NCBI GenBank assembly: GCA_945881775.1
Contig: CAMCVE010000011.1
Coordinates: 25,408 to 89,407, forward strand
Source: Bacteriovorax stolpii
Lineage (GTDB): Bacteria > Bdellovibrionota > UBA2428
DNA: 64,000 nucleotides
Reading direction: 5' to 3'
In this document: piece after piece, positions 1 to 9,259 of the stretch
Position numbering within the stretch: the first letter of the stretch is position 1
How the letters are laid out: each line of letters starts with the position of its first letter
Made by a program: the position numbers and the translations under genes
Notes under the pieces: model-generated
Seen by the model: the letters and a program-made list of their open reading frames with translations, nothing else
What the model was told of the DNA's origin: nothing
Database searches by the model: none

Positions 1-1
1 T

Positions 2-1390
2 ACTTCGAAAGAACTTAGAGACCAGCATGGGGTCCCAGAGCGAGGATGGTCCGCTGTCTTCCAACGCTTTTGTGAAAAGGCTAGCGTAAAACGTTTTGAA
101 GGTTCTGTTGCCTGGGTGGCAGCAATGGAGCGCTGGCTCATGGCAAGCACAAATGAAGGCCTTGCGGCGCGCATGAGCAGAACGCAGCTTGCCCAGTGGC
201 TTCTGAGTCACCGAGCTGAGCTCGATGCCGAGAATCCCTACCGCATTACTCCCGACGAGCCCCATCAACCTGGGCTGACCCTCTTAACTTTGCACGGATC
301 CAAAGGACTCGAGTTTGGCCACGTTTACTTGCCAGAACTTTTTGAACGTCCCAGTGCTCAGAGAGATGAGAACCTTGAGGGCGAAGACGGCGATGTGCTC
401 TTGCGACTGGCACTGCGTAAACGGCCTGGGGAGGCGCGTCGCTCACTCGCCTATGAACTCCGCAAGAAGCAACTCGCCCACTCTCAAAACGCCGAACAAA
501 ATCGTCTCCTGTATGTCGCCTTAACACGCGCCATTGAAAGCCTTCATGTGGTGGGCCACCGTGCGAGCGAAGCAAAAAAGAAGAAAGACCCTCTGCGGGT
601 GCTCGGATGCCCAAAGACAAATCCCGATTTTTGGAATCGAACACTGCAGAATCTTCCCACAGCTGATTTTGCGATCACCACCCTTGTCGAGCCACGCAAT
701 GATGGCGCCCTTGAGCAGGACCTCGAAGCTCCTCGCCCGTGGTCCTACCCGAACCCCGTCACTTCTGCTGCTGCGCTCGACTCGTCTCCCCTATTCAACC
801 GCTGCGGCGTCAGTCGCTATCTGAAACTGCCGCAATCCGGAGCCGAAGACACCGAGTCCCCCTCTCGCCATTCCAAACACCGCAGTGCGAGTTTCGATTT
901 CGCGGCACAAGACGAGCTTGGAACTGAGTTCCATGCCCTGCTAGAACTTTGGAACGGAGAAGAGGAGCGCCTCGATTCTCTTTTGAATTCCTTCAACGCG
1001 AAACTTGTTCGTCCTCTAAACACAGCAGCCCGTAAGCTGCGCGATCTTGCGGAACTACTTCCCTACTGGCGAGCGCTCCAGAAGACACCCGAACAAGTCC
1101 AGCGAGAGTTTGGGGTGTTTCTACTTGCTCCCGAGTACCGACTCTCGGGTTTTGCCGACGTCGTGTGGTTTAGGTCCGAGTCCGAACTGTGCCTGATCGA
1201 TTGGAAATCTGGCGCGAGCTTGGAGCGTCTCCAGTCGAAAGACCGAATCGACAAATTCCGCAAGCAGCTCAAGTTATATGCAAGTGGATTCCAGGAGCAT
1301 TTCCCAAGAATCCGTATCGAGGTTTATGGAATCGAACTGGGAGAAAACCCGCGAGTTGCTCAGATTCTCTCAGAGACTCTTCTTACTTAG
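2..1390 (+). CDS. UvrD/AddA-type helicase with RecB-like nuclease domain (3' part)
   Basis: C-terminal part of a superfamily 1 DNA helicase fused to a PD-(D/E)XK nuclease; the reading frame is open from base 2, so the start lies outside the window. Late UvrD helicase motifs are visible: HGSKGLEF near 293 (motif V region) and YVALTRA near 514 (motif VI). The last third has the RecB-type nuclease signature GFADV followed by LIDWKSG near 1195, with the Asp and Lys of the active site intact. By family this end-processes double-strand breaks, as AddA or RecB does. Its partner subunit is not in view. It runs 8 bp into the convergent gene downstream. Confidence 0.85.
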   Translation, partial: TSKELRDQHGVPERGWSAVFQRFCEKASVKRFEGSVAWVAAMERWLMASTNEGLAARMSRTQLAQWLLSHRAELDAENPYRITPDEPHQPGLTLLTLHGSKGLEFGHVYLPELFERPSAQRDENLEGEDGDVLLRLALRKRPGEARRSLAYELRKKQLAHSQNAEQNRLLYVALTRAIESLHVVGHRASEAKKKKDPLRVLGCPKTNPDFWNRTLQNLPTADFAITTLVEPRNDGALEQDLEAPRPWSYPNPVTSAAALDSSPLFNRCGVSRYLKLPQSGAEDTESPSRHSKHRSASFDFAAQDELGTEFHALLELWNGEEERLDSLLNSFNAKLVRPLNTAARKLRDLAELLPYWRALQKTPEQVQREFGVFLLAPEYRLSGFADVVWFRSESELCLIDWKSGASLERLQSKDRIDKFRKQLKLYASGFQEHFPRIRIEVYGIELGENPRVAQILSETLLT

Positions 1391-2702
1391 CAGAATTTGA
1401 AACACAATTCATGAGCTTGCCCATGTTGTCTTTGACGGAGTTGCGCCAAGGACCAAAGTGCGAATAGATTCTTCCCGCTCCACTCCGCGCAACAAGACTC
1501 ACGCAACGATCTTGGGGAGCCTTAATTTGACCGTTCGGCAAAAGATTCGACGTATCGACACCTGTGGGAATATTGGTGTTCACTTGGGAGTTGAAAGCCT
1601 GAACGACTTTCTGAACTCCACAGAAGGTGTTGAAAGTTTGTCCTGGCGACGCCAGAGCGCGCATCACATCGGACGGCGATGAGCCGTTGATCTTACACGC
1701 GGGATTGGTGACAATCTTATTCCACTGATCCACACACGGACCCACGTTGCCGAATTTCGGGTTGAACTGGTAAGTCCCCACGACCGGCCACGATTTGTAC
1801 TTTTCCTTGAGAGACTTCAATAGGTCGGGAGTCAGCATTCCATTTTTCTTCGCTGCACGAATCTCATTGAAAAAATTTCCATCGCGATCTTCTGCAAACA
1901 GCACTCCAGAAGGTCGCGTGACATTTCCGGACGAATCCGCGAAGAATTTTTTAGCATCGGGCATCGCTTTTAGAGCCGCCTGAAAACCCTCTTCGACAGC
2001 GGCTTCGTCCTCATCAGACTTGAACGAATTCAACGACTCTTCGTAGGATAGACAACCCATCATTTGCGTCATACGCCGGTTAAACAAGGCCAGCGCCTGT
2101 GTGTCGCCCTGGAGTGCCAGTCTACGATCGGCATTTGAAGCTTCACTAAATTTTTTGAGAGACTGGATACTTTTAGCATCCGGAAGAAATTCTTTTCCAA
2201 GAATCGCCGCAATCTGATCAGCATCCTGCACACAGATCGGGTTCGAGAGCAAACTCACGGGTTGGGAATTGGCAGTACCCGGCAAACCATAGGGAGGATC
2301 GATGTGTATATTCGTTTCGATCTGGCGATCTGTAAGACTCATCCGAACGGCGCCTTCGATTGAGTTGAGGAAGTTCTTCTGTCCCGGGATGGATGCACAA
2401 GCATCCACTCCGCTGAGGTCCTGCTGACGATTGACAATCAAATGACTGCGTCCGTTGTGGGAATCGGCACCCGCCGATGTCATGGCTGGAATCGCAGCCA
2501 ACTGCTGATGCACAGACGGCAAAGATACAGGAATTGCCTGAGCGACGGGGAGGTTGTCTTCATACACGGGCTCAGCCTTAGGAACGTTCTTATTAGAATG
2601 ATCTTTCTTTTTGAAGGGCCACGCGGCCTCGGCTGCAGGACTCAAAAGTCCGAGTAGAGAAACAGAAAGCACGGATGTGTAAATACGGCGGCGCATCATC
2701 AT
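1383..2702 (-). CDS. Exported protein of unknown function
   Basis: A 439-residue protein I do not recognise. It opens with three consecutive Met codons, a basic stretch and a hydrophobic segment ending PAAEAA, a good Sec signal peptide, so it is probably periplasmic or exported. The mature part is soluble-looking with scattered Cys residues, the last pairs near the C-terminus. An AGG sits close to the first ATG and better spaced from the third, so the exact start is uncertain by two codons. It overlaps the convergent helicase gene by 8 bp, which leaves no room for a separate terminator between them. Confidence 0.7.
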   Translation of the reverse strand: MMMRRRIYTSVLSVSLLGLLSPAAEAAWPFKKKDHSNKNVPKAEPVYEDNLPVAQAIPVSLPSVHQQLAAIPAMTSAGADSHNGRSHLIVNRQQDLSGVDACASIPGQKNFLNSIEGAVRMSLTDRQIETNIHIDPPYGLPGTANSQPVSLLSNPICVQDADQIAAILGKEFLPDAKSIQSLKKFSEASNADRRLALQGDTQALALFNRRMTQMMGCLSYEESLNSFKSDEDEAAVEEGFQAALKAMPDAKKFFADSSGNVTRPSGVLFAEDRDGNFFNEIRAAKKNGMLTPDLLKSLKEKYKSWPVVGTYQFNPKFGNVGPCVDQWNKIVTNPACKINGSSPSDVMRALASPGQTFNTFCGVQKVVQAFNSQVNTNIPTGVDTSNLLPNGQIKAPQDRCVSLVARSGAGRIYSHFGPWRNSVKDNMGKLMNCVSNSAK

Positions 2703-2749
2703 GGCCTGAGTATGCCTCAGCCAAGCTCCCAGCTCTTGTGAAGATTTGA

Positions 2750-3475
2750 TTAAAAAATGGAACCGGAGGCGGCTCGCCAGCGAAGAAGCGCAACCGCGAG
2801 CACGGCCTCTTTAACAATCGAGCCACTCATCTTGCTCTGCCCCGCTCGGCGCTCTTGAAACACAATAGGAGTTTCGACAAAGCGCTTTCCGAGAAGAAGC
2901 GAGCGGTATTTCATTTCGATCTGAAAAGCGTAGCCTCGAGTACGAATGGTCTCGAGATTCAGATCCTCGACGGTCTTGCGGCTCCAAGCGTTGTAGCCAC
3001 CCGTCCAGTCCTGCACAGGATAGCGCAGCCAGAGCGTAGAGTAGAACGAGCCCAAACGAGAAAGAAGCAGACGTCCCTGGCTCCAATTGGAGACGCCCCC
3101 ACCCTCGACGTATCGGCTCCCGCAAACCACATCAACCGTGCCCGAATCAATGTCCTTAAGAAACTGTGGCAGATGGGCTGCATCGTGCGAGAAATCCGCG
3201 TCCATCTCGAAAAACCAATCGTAATCGCGCTGAAGGCCCCATTGAAATCCTTGAATATAAGCGGTGGCGAGCCCGAGCTTGCCTGACCGGTGCATCACAT
3301 GGATCCGAGAATCGGCAGACGCCATTTCGTCGAGAAGATCTCCTGTTTTGTCCGGAGAGTTGTCATCGATGAAGAGCAAATCTGCCCGAGTCCCCGTGAA
3401 CAAAAATATCCGATCAACGAGCGCGCGAACGTTGTCGCGCTCGTTGTACGTCGGAATACAGATCAGGGCCTTCAT
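2750..3475 (-). CDS. Polyprenol-phosphate mannosyltransferase-like GT2
   Basis: A 241-residue family 2 glycosyltransferase of the DPM1 type, which transfers a sugar (usually mannose) from GDP-sugar to polyprenyl phosphate on the inner membrane face. Visible features are the N-terminal IPTYNERDNV, the FIDDNSPDKT nucleotide-binding strand, the metal-binding MDADFSHD, and the late GQSKMS. There is no C-terminal membrane domain, as in short DPM1 forms. It starts 5 bp after the alanine dehydrogenase stop on the same strand, so the two are probably cotranscribed although functionally unrelated. The acceptor sugar is inferred from the family. Confidence 0.85.
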   Translation of the reverse strand: MKALICIPTYNERDNVRALVDRIFLFTGTRADLLFIDDNSPDKTGDLLDEMASADSRIHVMHRSGKLGLATAYIQGFQWGLQRDYDWFFEMDADFSHDAAHLPQFLKDIDSGTVDVVCGSRYVEGGGVSNWSQGRLLLSRLGSFYSTLWLRYPVQDWTGGYNAWSRKTVEDLNLETIRTRGYAFQIEMKYRSLLLGKRFVETPIVFQERRAGQSKMSGSIVKEAVLAVALLRWRAASGSIF

Positions 3476-3480
3476 TTAAA

Positions 3481-4590
3481 TCAACCGAGGACTTCTTTAA
3501 GGGCGGTGTAAGGGACGCCGAGGTCATCGGCAACTGCTTTGTAGACACAGCGACCATCCCAAGTGTTCACGCCCAGGGCGAGCGAGGGATCTTCCATGAT
3601 CGCGCGCTCCAGGCCTGAAGCGATTTTCAAAGCGTAGGGAAGCGTGTGGTTCGTAAGTGCGTAGGTGGACGTGCGCGCAACATTGCCCGGCATGTTGGTC
3701 ACGCAATAGTGAGTGACGTTCTCCTCGATGTAAGTCGGGTTCTCGTGGGTCGTAGGACGCGAGGTCTCAAAGCATCCGCCTTGGTCAATTGCGACGTCGA
3801 CAACAACCGAACCAGGACGCATCTGACGAAGCATTTCGCGCGTCACAAGCTTCGGGGCTTTTGCTCCCGGTATCAGAACGCTGCCGATGACAAGATGCGA
3901 AGTTGCTACCGCTTCTTCAATGTTCACTTCGTTGGACATCTTGGTGCTCACGGCCGTTTTGAAAATGTCGTCAAGATACGCGAGGCGAGCTTGGTTTTTT
4001 TCGATGATCGTGACTTCTGCGCCAAGACCGACAGCGATTTTTGCAGAGTTGATGCCCGCTACGCCGCCCCCGATGATTGTTACCTTGCCGCGCGCGACAC
4101 CAGGGACTCCCCCTAGGAGGATACCGGGGCCGCCATTGCGCTTCTCAAGAAGACTTGCTCCGACTTGTGGAGCTAAACGTCCCGCAACCTCGGACATGGG
4201 AGTCAAAAGAGGCAGGGCACCGTTGGGAAGTTGGATGGTTTCGTAGGCAATCGCTCGGACTTTCTTCTCGAGCAGCGCCTGACCGAGCTTGGGCTCGTTG
4301 GCCAAATGCAAATACGTGTAGAGGATAAGTCCGGGACGAAGGAACTCGAACTCAGGGGAGATGGGCTCTTTCACTTTGATGACCATGTCCACGTCCCAGG
4401 CCTCTTTCGCTGAGGCCACGATGCGAGCGCCAACAGCTTTGTACTGATCGTCGGAGATGCCCGACCCGAGGCCTGCACCGGTCTGAATGACGACTTCGTG
4501 TCCGGCGAGCTTCAGGGACTTGACGCCAGCCAAAACAATAGCGACTCTGTTCTCAAGGTTTTTGATTTCTTTTGGAATTCCGATTTTCAT
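3481..4590 (-). CDS. ald: Alanine dehydrogenase
   Basis: A 369-residue NAD-dependent L-alanine dehydrogenase (pyruvate + NH3 + NADH to alanine), the usual family length. The start [11 protein letters not shown] at 4590 is the family N-terminus; the frame stays open far upstream but that part has no homology signal. RVAIVLAGV, the glycine-rich Rossmann segment [15 protein letters not shown] and the late [11 protein letters not shown] stretch are all characteristic. It links amino-acid nitrogen with central carbon and supplies L-alanine for peptidoglycan. It is divergent from the Nudix gene with only 24 bp between starts, so its promoter must lie inside the neighbouring coding region. Confidence 0.93.
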   Translation of the reverse strand: MKIGIPKEIKNLENRVAIVLAGVKSLKLAGHEVVIQTGAGLGSGISDDQYKAVGARIVASAKEAWDVDMVIKVKEPISPEFEFLRPGLILYTYLHLANEPKLGQALLEKKVRAIAYETIQLPNGALPLLTPMSEVAGRLAPQVGASLLEKRNGGPGILLGGVPGVARGKVTIIGGGVAGINSAKIAVGLGAEVTIIEKNQARLAYLDDIFKTAVSTKMSNEVNIEEAVATSHLVIGSVLIPGAKAPKLVTREMLRQMRPGSVVVDVAIDQGGCFETSRPTTHENPTYIEENVTHYCVTNMPGNVARTSTYALTNHTLPYALKIASGLERAIMEDPSLALGVNTWDGRCVYKAVADDLGVPYTALKEVLG

Positions 4591-4614
4591 AAGCCTGGAG
4601 GAGATTATCACGAG

Positions 4615-5049
4615 ATGGACACCGGTCAAAAGACACCCCATGCAAATCCAGGCGCACCCGAGACACCGCGTCTCTGCACAGACCTGATCATCGAAGTCGG
4701 CGCTGGCCTCGTGGTTCTTATCGAACGCAAGAACACCCCAAACGGGTGGGCGCTGCCGGGCGGCTTTGTCGATGTCGGCGAAACTGTTGAAGAAGCCGCA
4801 CTCCGCGAAGCCAAAGAGGAAACGGGCCTCGACGTGGAGCTGGTTCGTCAATTTCACGTTTATTCCGACCCCAAGCGCGACCCCCGTGGACACACGGCGT
4901 CGGTGGTTTGGGTTGCACACGCCCGAGGCAAACCTCGTGCAGGCTCGGACGCGGGCAACGTCGGTCTTTATCATCAGATGAATCTCCCTGAGACCATCTC
5001 CTTCGATCACCGCCAGATCCTGACCGACTACTTCCAAGAACGATACTAA
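4615..5049 (+). CDS. Nudix hydrolase
   Basis: A 144-residue Nudix pyrophosphohydrolase. The complete Nudix box is present: GFVDVGE, then REAKEETGL. Family members cleave nucleoside diphosphates linked to another moiety; the layout (Nudix box after a WALPGG strand) resembles ADP-ribose or NADH pyrophosphatases and MutT-like enzymes, but the substrate cannot be read from sequence. The start at 4615 is chosen because a strong GGAGGAG lies at 4597-4603, 11 bases upstream; the frame is open further upstream but inside ald. It is followed 24 bp later by the response regulator gene. Confidence 0.88.
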   Translation: MDTGQKTPHANPGAPETPRLCTDLIIEVGAGLVVLIERKNTPNGWALPGGFVDVGETVEEAALREAKEETGLDVELVRQFHVYSDPKRDPRGHTASVVWVAHARGKPRAGSDAGNVGLYHQMNLPETISFDHRQILTDYFQERY

Positions 5050-5073
5050 GCGAGCGAGTGGAGGTAGGCCCGA

Positions 5074-6207
5074 GTGAGCAAAGCGCGCGTCCTGATCGTC
5101 GACGACGAAAAAGACAACCTCAATGCGCTTCGCCGCCTGCTCCGCACTCATTTCGAAGTCTTTACCGCGAACAACGCTGAGGAAGCCCTCGAACTTGTCC
5201 AAAAACAACCTCCCTTCGATGTCTTGGTCTCGGACCAGCGCATGCCTGGCATGACCGGTTCGCAATTTTTCGAAAAAGTTCAAAAATTCACTCCAAAGTC
5301 GACACGCATTCTTCTGACAGGATTTGCTGACCTTGAAGCGGTGATCGAGGCCGTCAACAACGGCCATATCTGGCGCTATATCTCGAAGCCCTGGGAGCCC
5401 GAAGATCTCATTCAAACGCTTCGCCAAGCCGCCGAGCGCACCCAGATGTCACGCTCACTGGATCGTTCAAAAAAGGAACTCGAGAAAGCCCTCAACGAAC
5501 TTCGTGCCAAGGACTGGGCCCGTGAACGGCTCTTACTGATCCTTCTGCACGAATTTCGTACCGCTCCCCAAATTCTCCAGAACCTTATCACTCTCAATGA
5601 TGACAAAGACCCCGCCGACAGGGCCCTGCGCGCTCATTTCCTCGGAAACCTCAACAAACGCTTCGAACTCATGTCGAGGGACATCACTTCTCTGCTCGAA
5701 GATGAGAAGCGCTTCGCGGCACTCGAGAAGACCTCGGTTTCGCTTCTTGCGATCCTCGAAGAACTCCGCCTCAAGCGGGGGGTCGCTTTCGAATCGCAAC
5801 TCAGTGAAGGCCGCGATGCGGAGATTTTCACAAATGCTCCTCAACTCCGAGAAGCTCTCGATCATTTCTACAGAGTCATCGCCAGCAATTCGCGAGACGC
5901 GCGCCCCGTCCTCTCGCTTGAAGAACTGAGCGGTCAGTATTTCGTTAGCTACCGTATCAAAAGCCCCACACCACCCCTGCTTCCGAAGGGTCTCGAGAAA
6001 GCCGCACTCCATGCCGATTTAGCTTGGACCGCTCTCCTGGAGCCCTTCGTAGGTCTCGAAGCTTTTGAGCACCATTCGACTGGTCTGCGTGTAGAAACAG
6101 CCCGCTGGGTTCGTTTCCTCAATAGCCAGGGCTTCCGTCCCGAATTCCAGATTTCTGAGAACGGTTCCCAGGTCGAGCTGCTGCTTTCAATCAAAGCCTC
6201 CCCCTAA
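5074..6207 (+). CDS. Response regulator fused to a degenerate histidine-kinase module
   Basis: A 377-residue protein beginning with a complete receiver domain: acidic D10/D11, phosphoacceptor D54 in SDQRMPG, T82 and K105. A coiled linker then leads to an H-box-like segment [11 protein letters not shown] with the His at residue 159. The rest has the length of an ATPase domain but lacks a recognisable N-box Asn, DxGxG or GLGL box, so it probably cannot bind ATP. It may act as a phosphotransfer or scaffold protein. GTG start with GGAGG at 5060-5064. It lies directly upstream of the secretin island and may regulate it. Confidence 0.85.
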   Translation: MSKARVLIVDDEKDNLNALRRLLRTHFEVFTANNAEEALELVQKQPPFDVLVSDQRMPGMTGSQFFEKVQKFTPKSTRILLTGFADLEAVIEAVNNGHIWRYISKPWEPEDLIQTLRQAAERTQMSRSLDRSKKELEKALNELRAKDWARERLLLILLHEFRTAPQILQNLITLNDDKDPADRALRAHFLGNLNKRFELMSRDITSLLEDEKRFAALEKTSVSLLAILEELRLKRGVAFESQLSEGRDAEIFTNAPQLREALDHFYRVIASNSRDARPVLSLEELSGQYFVSYRIKSPTPPLLPKGLEKAALHADLAWTALLEPFVGLEAFEHHSTGLRVETARWVRFLNSQGFRPEFQISENGSQVELLLSIKASP

Positions 6208-6249
6208 AAAGTCATTTTCTTGGTCTGGTTCTTGTAGAGGCTAAGGCCA

Positions 6250-7512
6250 ATGGCGGCACTCGGAACTCAACTCATCCTTGGCGGAACTCTTTTTTTGTCG
6301 AATGCGAATCCCGCATTCATCAAACACCCGGCAGCCGATGTGTGGTTCTCAGACCCTCAAGCGATCTCCGTACAGACACTGTCTCAGGGTCTTCTCCTTA
6401 GAGCAAAGGACTCGAGCACCGGCCATCAAGCCCTTGGCATCGACTCGCAAAAGCCCAGCGCCCTCGTGCGCCTCCAGAACGTGTCCGATGCAAACTACCA
6501 GGCGCTCAAGCGCTGTCCCCAGGCTCCGCTCCTAAGCGGACGTATCGGACTCCAGCTTTCAGAAATTCCCATGGCTACAGCGCTCAGCGCACTCGGAGAT
6601 TGCGGCTTTGAAGGCTTGAGGCTTTCGCCCCAGCAACAGTCCGACTCCCTCGTCGCCCAGGGATTTGCTCTAAAAGAATCTGAAGCTTTGGCAAAAGGCT
6701 ACCGCATCCTCTCTACTTCTTGGGACAACGGCCTTCGAGTCATCCTTATCGAAGAAACCCAACGTGCCCAAATTGCACCCCTCAAGGAACTCTTTGCCGA
6801 ACTCGCCAGCTTTGCTGAATTTCGAACTCGCAAAGCCCCCCGTCCTGGTAACACGCTCATCTTTGAAGTCACACTCTTTGAATTTTTCCGCAACGCCGCT
6901 TCGAAAGTTGGAGTATCTTGGCCCGCTAGCTTTCGCATCCTTGATCTTGAAGGCTCTCCGTTTAAAAAACTCAATCCTGCGCTAGCGCTGGGCCTGGACT
7001 TTGGAGAGTCCCAAGGAGTGTCTCGCGTCTTGGCGAGACCCCAAATTCGAGTCAAGGCTGGCGAGAAAGCTCGCTTCCAGAGCGGCGGTGAGATCCCGGT
7101 GCAAATCGTGACTGAGACCGTGCGTAGCACCCAGTGGAAAGAATATGGACTCATTCTTGAGCTGTCCGTTGCAGCTGAAACCCCGACGGGTGCCGATGAG
7201 ATCAGTCTCGATTTTAGGGTGGAGGTGTCGGAACCAGACTTCAGCCGCGGGACGGACGTGGTTCCTGGACTGGCTGTACGTCGTCTCGAAAGCCGATTTG
7301 ATGTGCGCACACGCGAGACAACCGTTCTCACCACCCTCCTCCAGATGCGAAGCGGCGCTCTCAGGGCCGGACTCGCTGGGCTGAGTCGAGTTCCCATAGC
7401 TCGAGAACTATTCTCATCGCGCAGTCGTCAAGAACAAGAATCGGAACTCTGGTTTGCGATTCGTCCTCACTGGGACGAAATTCCGTGGAACGAGGAGACG
7501 CTCGGCCGATGA
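6250..7512 (+). CDS. CpaC-like secretin
   Basis: A 420-residue outer-membrane secretin of the Tad/Flp pilus (CpaC) or type II/III secretion class. The C-terminal secretin domain is clear: LARPQIRVKAGEKARF, GGEIPVQIV, WKEYGLILEL, a beta-rich stretch, then a final SELWFAIRPHW strand. Before it, the segment with VTLFEFFRNAASKVGVSW matches the CpaC arrangement. The N-terminus is a short hydrophobic segment without basic residues, so export signalling is weak-looking. It is on the short side for the family. The stop overlaps the ATG of the ATPase gene (ATGA), showing one operon with the next two genes. Confidence 0.85.
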   Translation: MAALGTQLILGGTLFLSNANPAFIKHPAADVWFSDPQAISVQTLSQGLLLRAKDSSTGHQALGIDSQKPSALVRLQNVSDANYQALKRCPQAPLLSGRIGLQLSEIPMATALSALGDCGFEGLRLSPQQQSDSLVAQGFALKESEALAKGYRILSTSWDNGLRVILIEETQRAQIAPLKELFAELASFAEFRTRKAPRPGNTLIFEVTLFEFFRNAASKVGVSWPASFRILDLEGSPFKKLNPALALGLDFGESQGVSRVLARPQIRVKAGEKARFQSGGEIPVQIVTETVRSTQWKEYGLILELSVAAETPTGADEISLDFRVEVSEPDFSRGTDVVPGLAVRRLESRFDVRTRETTVLTTLLQMRSGALRAGLAGLSRVPIARELFSSRSRQEQESELWFAIRPHWDEIPWNEETLGR

Positions 7513-8387
7513 CGCTTCAACTCGAAGAGCTGCTCACTCGCCCGAGCGTCGAAGACATCCTCCTTTCACCACGTGGACTTTGCTTCTACGAGAATTACGC
7601 TTGGCAAGGTCCCTTTGCCTCGACAGATTCCGAACCCAAACAGCTCTGGCATCTCGCGAACAAGATCGCTGAAGAAGCACGCTTGCAACTCGGCCTCACT
7701 CAGCCGAGCGTCGACTCGTTTCTGCCTGTCTCAAAGAATCTCTCCTTTCGAGCCCACGTCGTAGTGCCACCCCTCGTACTCGACGGGCCCGAGATCACTC
7801 TACGGCGCCTGCCGAGCCTCGAGGGTTTTCGTCTGGATGATTTTGTCATGTCACCCTCGGAGCGCGAGTGTCTTGAGAGCGCGGTCCAAGAAGGGCTCTC
7901 CCTCCTGATCTCGGGTACTACGGGCGCCGGAAAAAGCAGCTTCCTCACTGCACTTCTGAGACTGATTCCCCGCACACAGCGCGTCTTGATCCTCGAAGAC
8001 AGTCCCGAGCTCCCCGTACCCGGCCCCCTCTGTAGCAAACTTCTTTGCCGCAACGACCGATTTGGGTTTCGCGAAGGCGCAGCCTGGTCGCTTGAGGACT
8101 TGGTTTTCGAATCCCTCCGCATGCGTCCCGATCGTATTGTAATTGGCGAATGTCGAGGGCGCGAGGCAGCAGCGATCCGTCGGGCACTGCAAACGGGTCA
8201 CCGCGGGACTTGGACAACCTTGCATGCGGCTCATCCCTCGGAAGCACGGCACCGTTTCGAAGCCCTCTGTTCGAATAACGCAAACCCGCAGGAGAATTCA
8301 CTTTGGGATATCGTCGTGCAGCTCGGTCGCGACTCCGAAGGTCGGAGGGCGGTCCTGGGAATTGACCGAAAGGAATCCCCCGCATGA
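7509..8387 (+). CDS. CpaF/VirB11-like secretion ATPase
   Basis: A 292-residue hexameric secretion ATPase of the GspE/VirB11/CpaF superfamily that would power pilus assembly or secretion at the cytoplasmic face. Seen in order: N-terminal domain, Walker A GTTGAGKSS, an Asp-Glu box ILEDSPEL, the Walker B region RMRPDRIVIGECRG, and the His box TGHRGTWTTLHA. CpaF proteins are usually around 450 residues, so this is a trimmed form lacking the long N-terminal extension. The ATG at 7509 overlaps the secretin stop by 4 bp and is preferred over an in-frame codon at 7485. Confidence 0.88.
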   Translation: MTLQLEELLTRPSVEDILLSPRGLCFYENYAWQGPFASTDSEPKQLWHLANKIAEEARLQLGLTQPSVDSFLPVSKNLSFRAHVVVPPLVLDGPEITLRRLPSLEGFRLDDFVMSPSERECLESAVQEGLSLLISGTTGAGKSSFLTALLRLIPRTQRVLILEDSPELPVPGPLCSKLLCRNDRFGFREGAAWSLEDLVFESLRMRPDRIVIGECRGREAAAIRRALQTGHRGTWTTLHAAHPSEARHRFEALCSNNANPQENSLWDIVVQLGRDSEGRRAVLGIDRKESPA

Positions 8388-9259
8388 AGAGCCTCGAGGA
8401 ACTGCGCGACGCTCTCGATATTGTGCTCCTGCGAGTCGAGTCAGGGCAGACTCTACGAACTGCGCTGGACGATGCTCCCCGCTTTCGCTGCTCGCGTGAA
8501 TGGGCAGAACGCTGGATAGAAGTGCGTCGGCGCATTCAGAACGGCGAGGGATCCGCTCTCGAGGCCTTGGCGCAATTTCGAAAAAGCGTCGATCTCGAAC
8601 TGCGCGTGAGTCGCCTCGTAGCGAAACGTTCACTTCTGCCGATAGCGCAAGCGGGAGCTGTTGGACTGAGCGCGCTCCTATTTCTCGTGGCTACTCAAAC
8701 TCTCTTTGGAGACATTTTTCGTCTGCTAGCGTCTGAGCTCTTCTGCGTCCTCGGTCTCATGGGACTGGGAGTTTTTTGGATCTCGAGACTGATGCGTGCT
8801 TATCGAAAAGAACTTTGGTTTCTTGAATGGCTGGACTTCATAAGCGGCTTGGCTTCGAGAGTCAGCTGGGGGCAAAGCCTTCTCGTAGCTTGGCAACAGG
8901 GTCTCGCTTCAGTCAGGAAAAATCAGGAGCTCAAGAACTTTCTCGAATCTAGCTACGGACTGGCGCAAAACTATGAGCCGCTACCGATACACAAGACAAA
9001 CCAACGCGACAGGCGTTTACTCCACTGCCAAACCAGGTGGGCCCAAGTTCACCGACTGTTTATTGCCAACGAGCGTGTCTTGCCGCTGCTCCAAAAAGAA
9101 CTCGACCGGGCTTTCGAAAGTTTTCAGGACGATCTTGAGAAGAACGCAGAGCTTCTAGGAGTTAAACTCATGCTGCCGCTTTTTGGGTGTTTCGCACCCG
9201 CCTATCTTTTGATGCTTCTCGCGCCGCTTATTCGCCCTTTGTGGCAGGGGGCACCTTAG
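8384..9259 (+). CDS. TadB/GspF-like inner-membrane platform protein
   Basis: A 291-residue protein with the layout of Tad pilus platform proteins: a cytosolic N-terminal helical domain, two close hydrophobic segments at about residues 85-135, a second cytosolic helical domain and a final hydrophobic hairpin near the C-terminus. It would sit in the inner membrane and couple the ATPase to the secretin. Tad systems normally have both TadB and TadC, but only one platform gene is here. ATGA overlap with the ATPase gene. It ends 32 bp inside the convergent lipoprotein gene. No pilin, prepilin peptidase or TadG-like gene is in the window. Confidence 0.72.
   Translation: MKSLEELRDALDIVLLRVESGQTLRTALDDAPRFRCSREWAERWIEVRRRIQNGEGSALEALAQFRKSVDLELRVSRLVAKRSLLPIAQAGAVGLSALLFLVATQTLFGDIFRLLASELFCVLGLMGLGVFWISRLMRAYRKELWFLEWLDFISGLASRVSWGQSLLVAWQQGLASVRKNQELKNFLESSYGLAQNYEPLPIHKTNQRDRRLLHCQTRWAQVHRLFIANERVLPLLQKELDRAFESFQDDLEKNAELLGVKLMLPLFGCFAPAYLLMLLAPLIRPLWQGAP

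Noticed and set aside
4591..5427. Upstream extension of the ald frame giving a 648-residue protein
   Set aside because: The extra 279 residues lie antisense to the Nudix and response regulator genes and have no protein-like features; [11 protein letters not shown] is the standard start.
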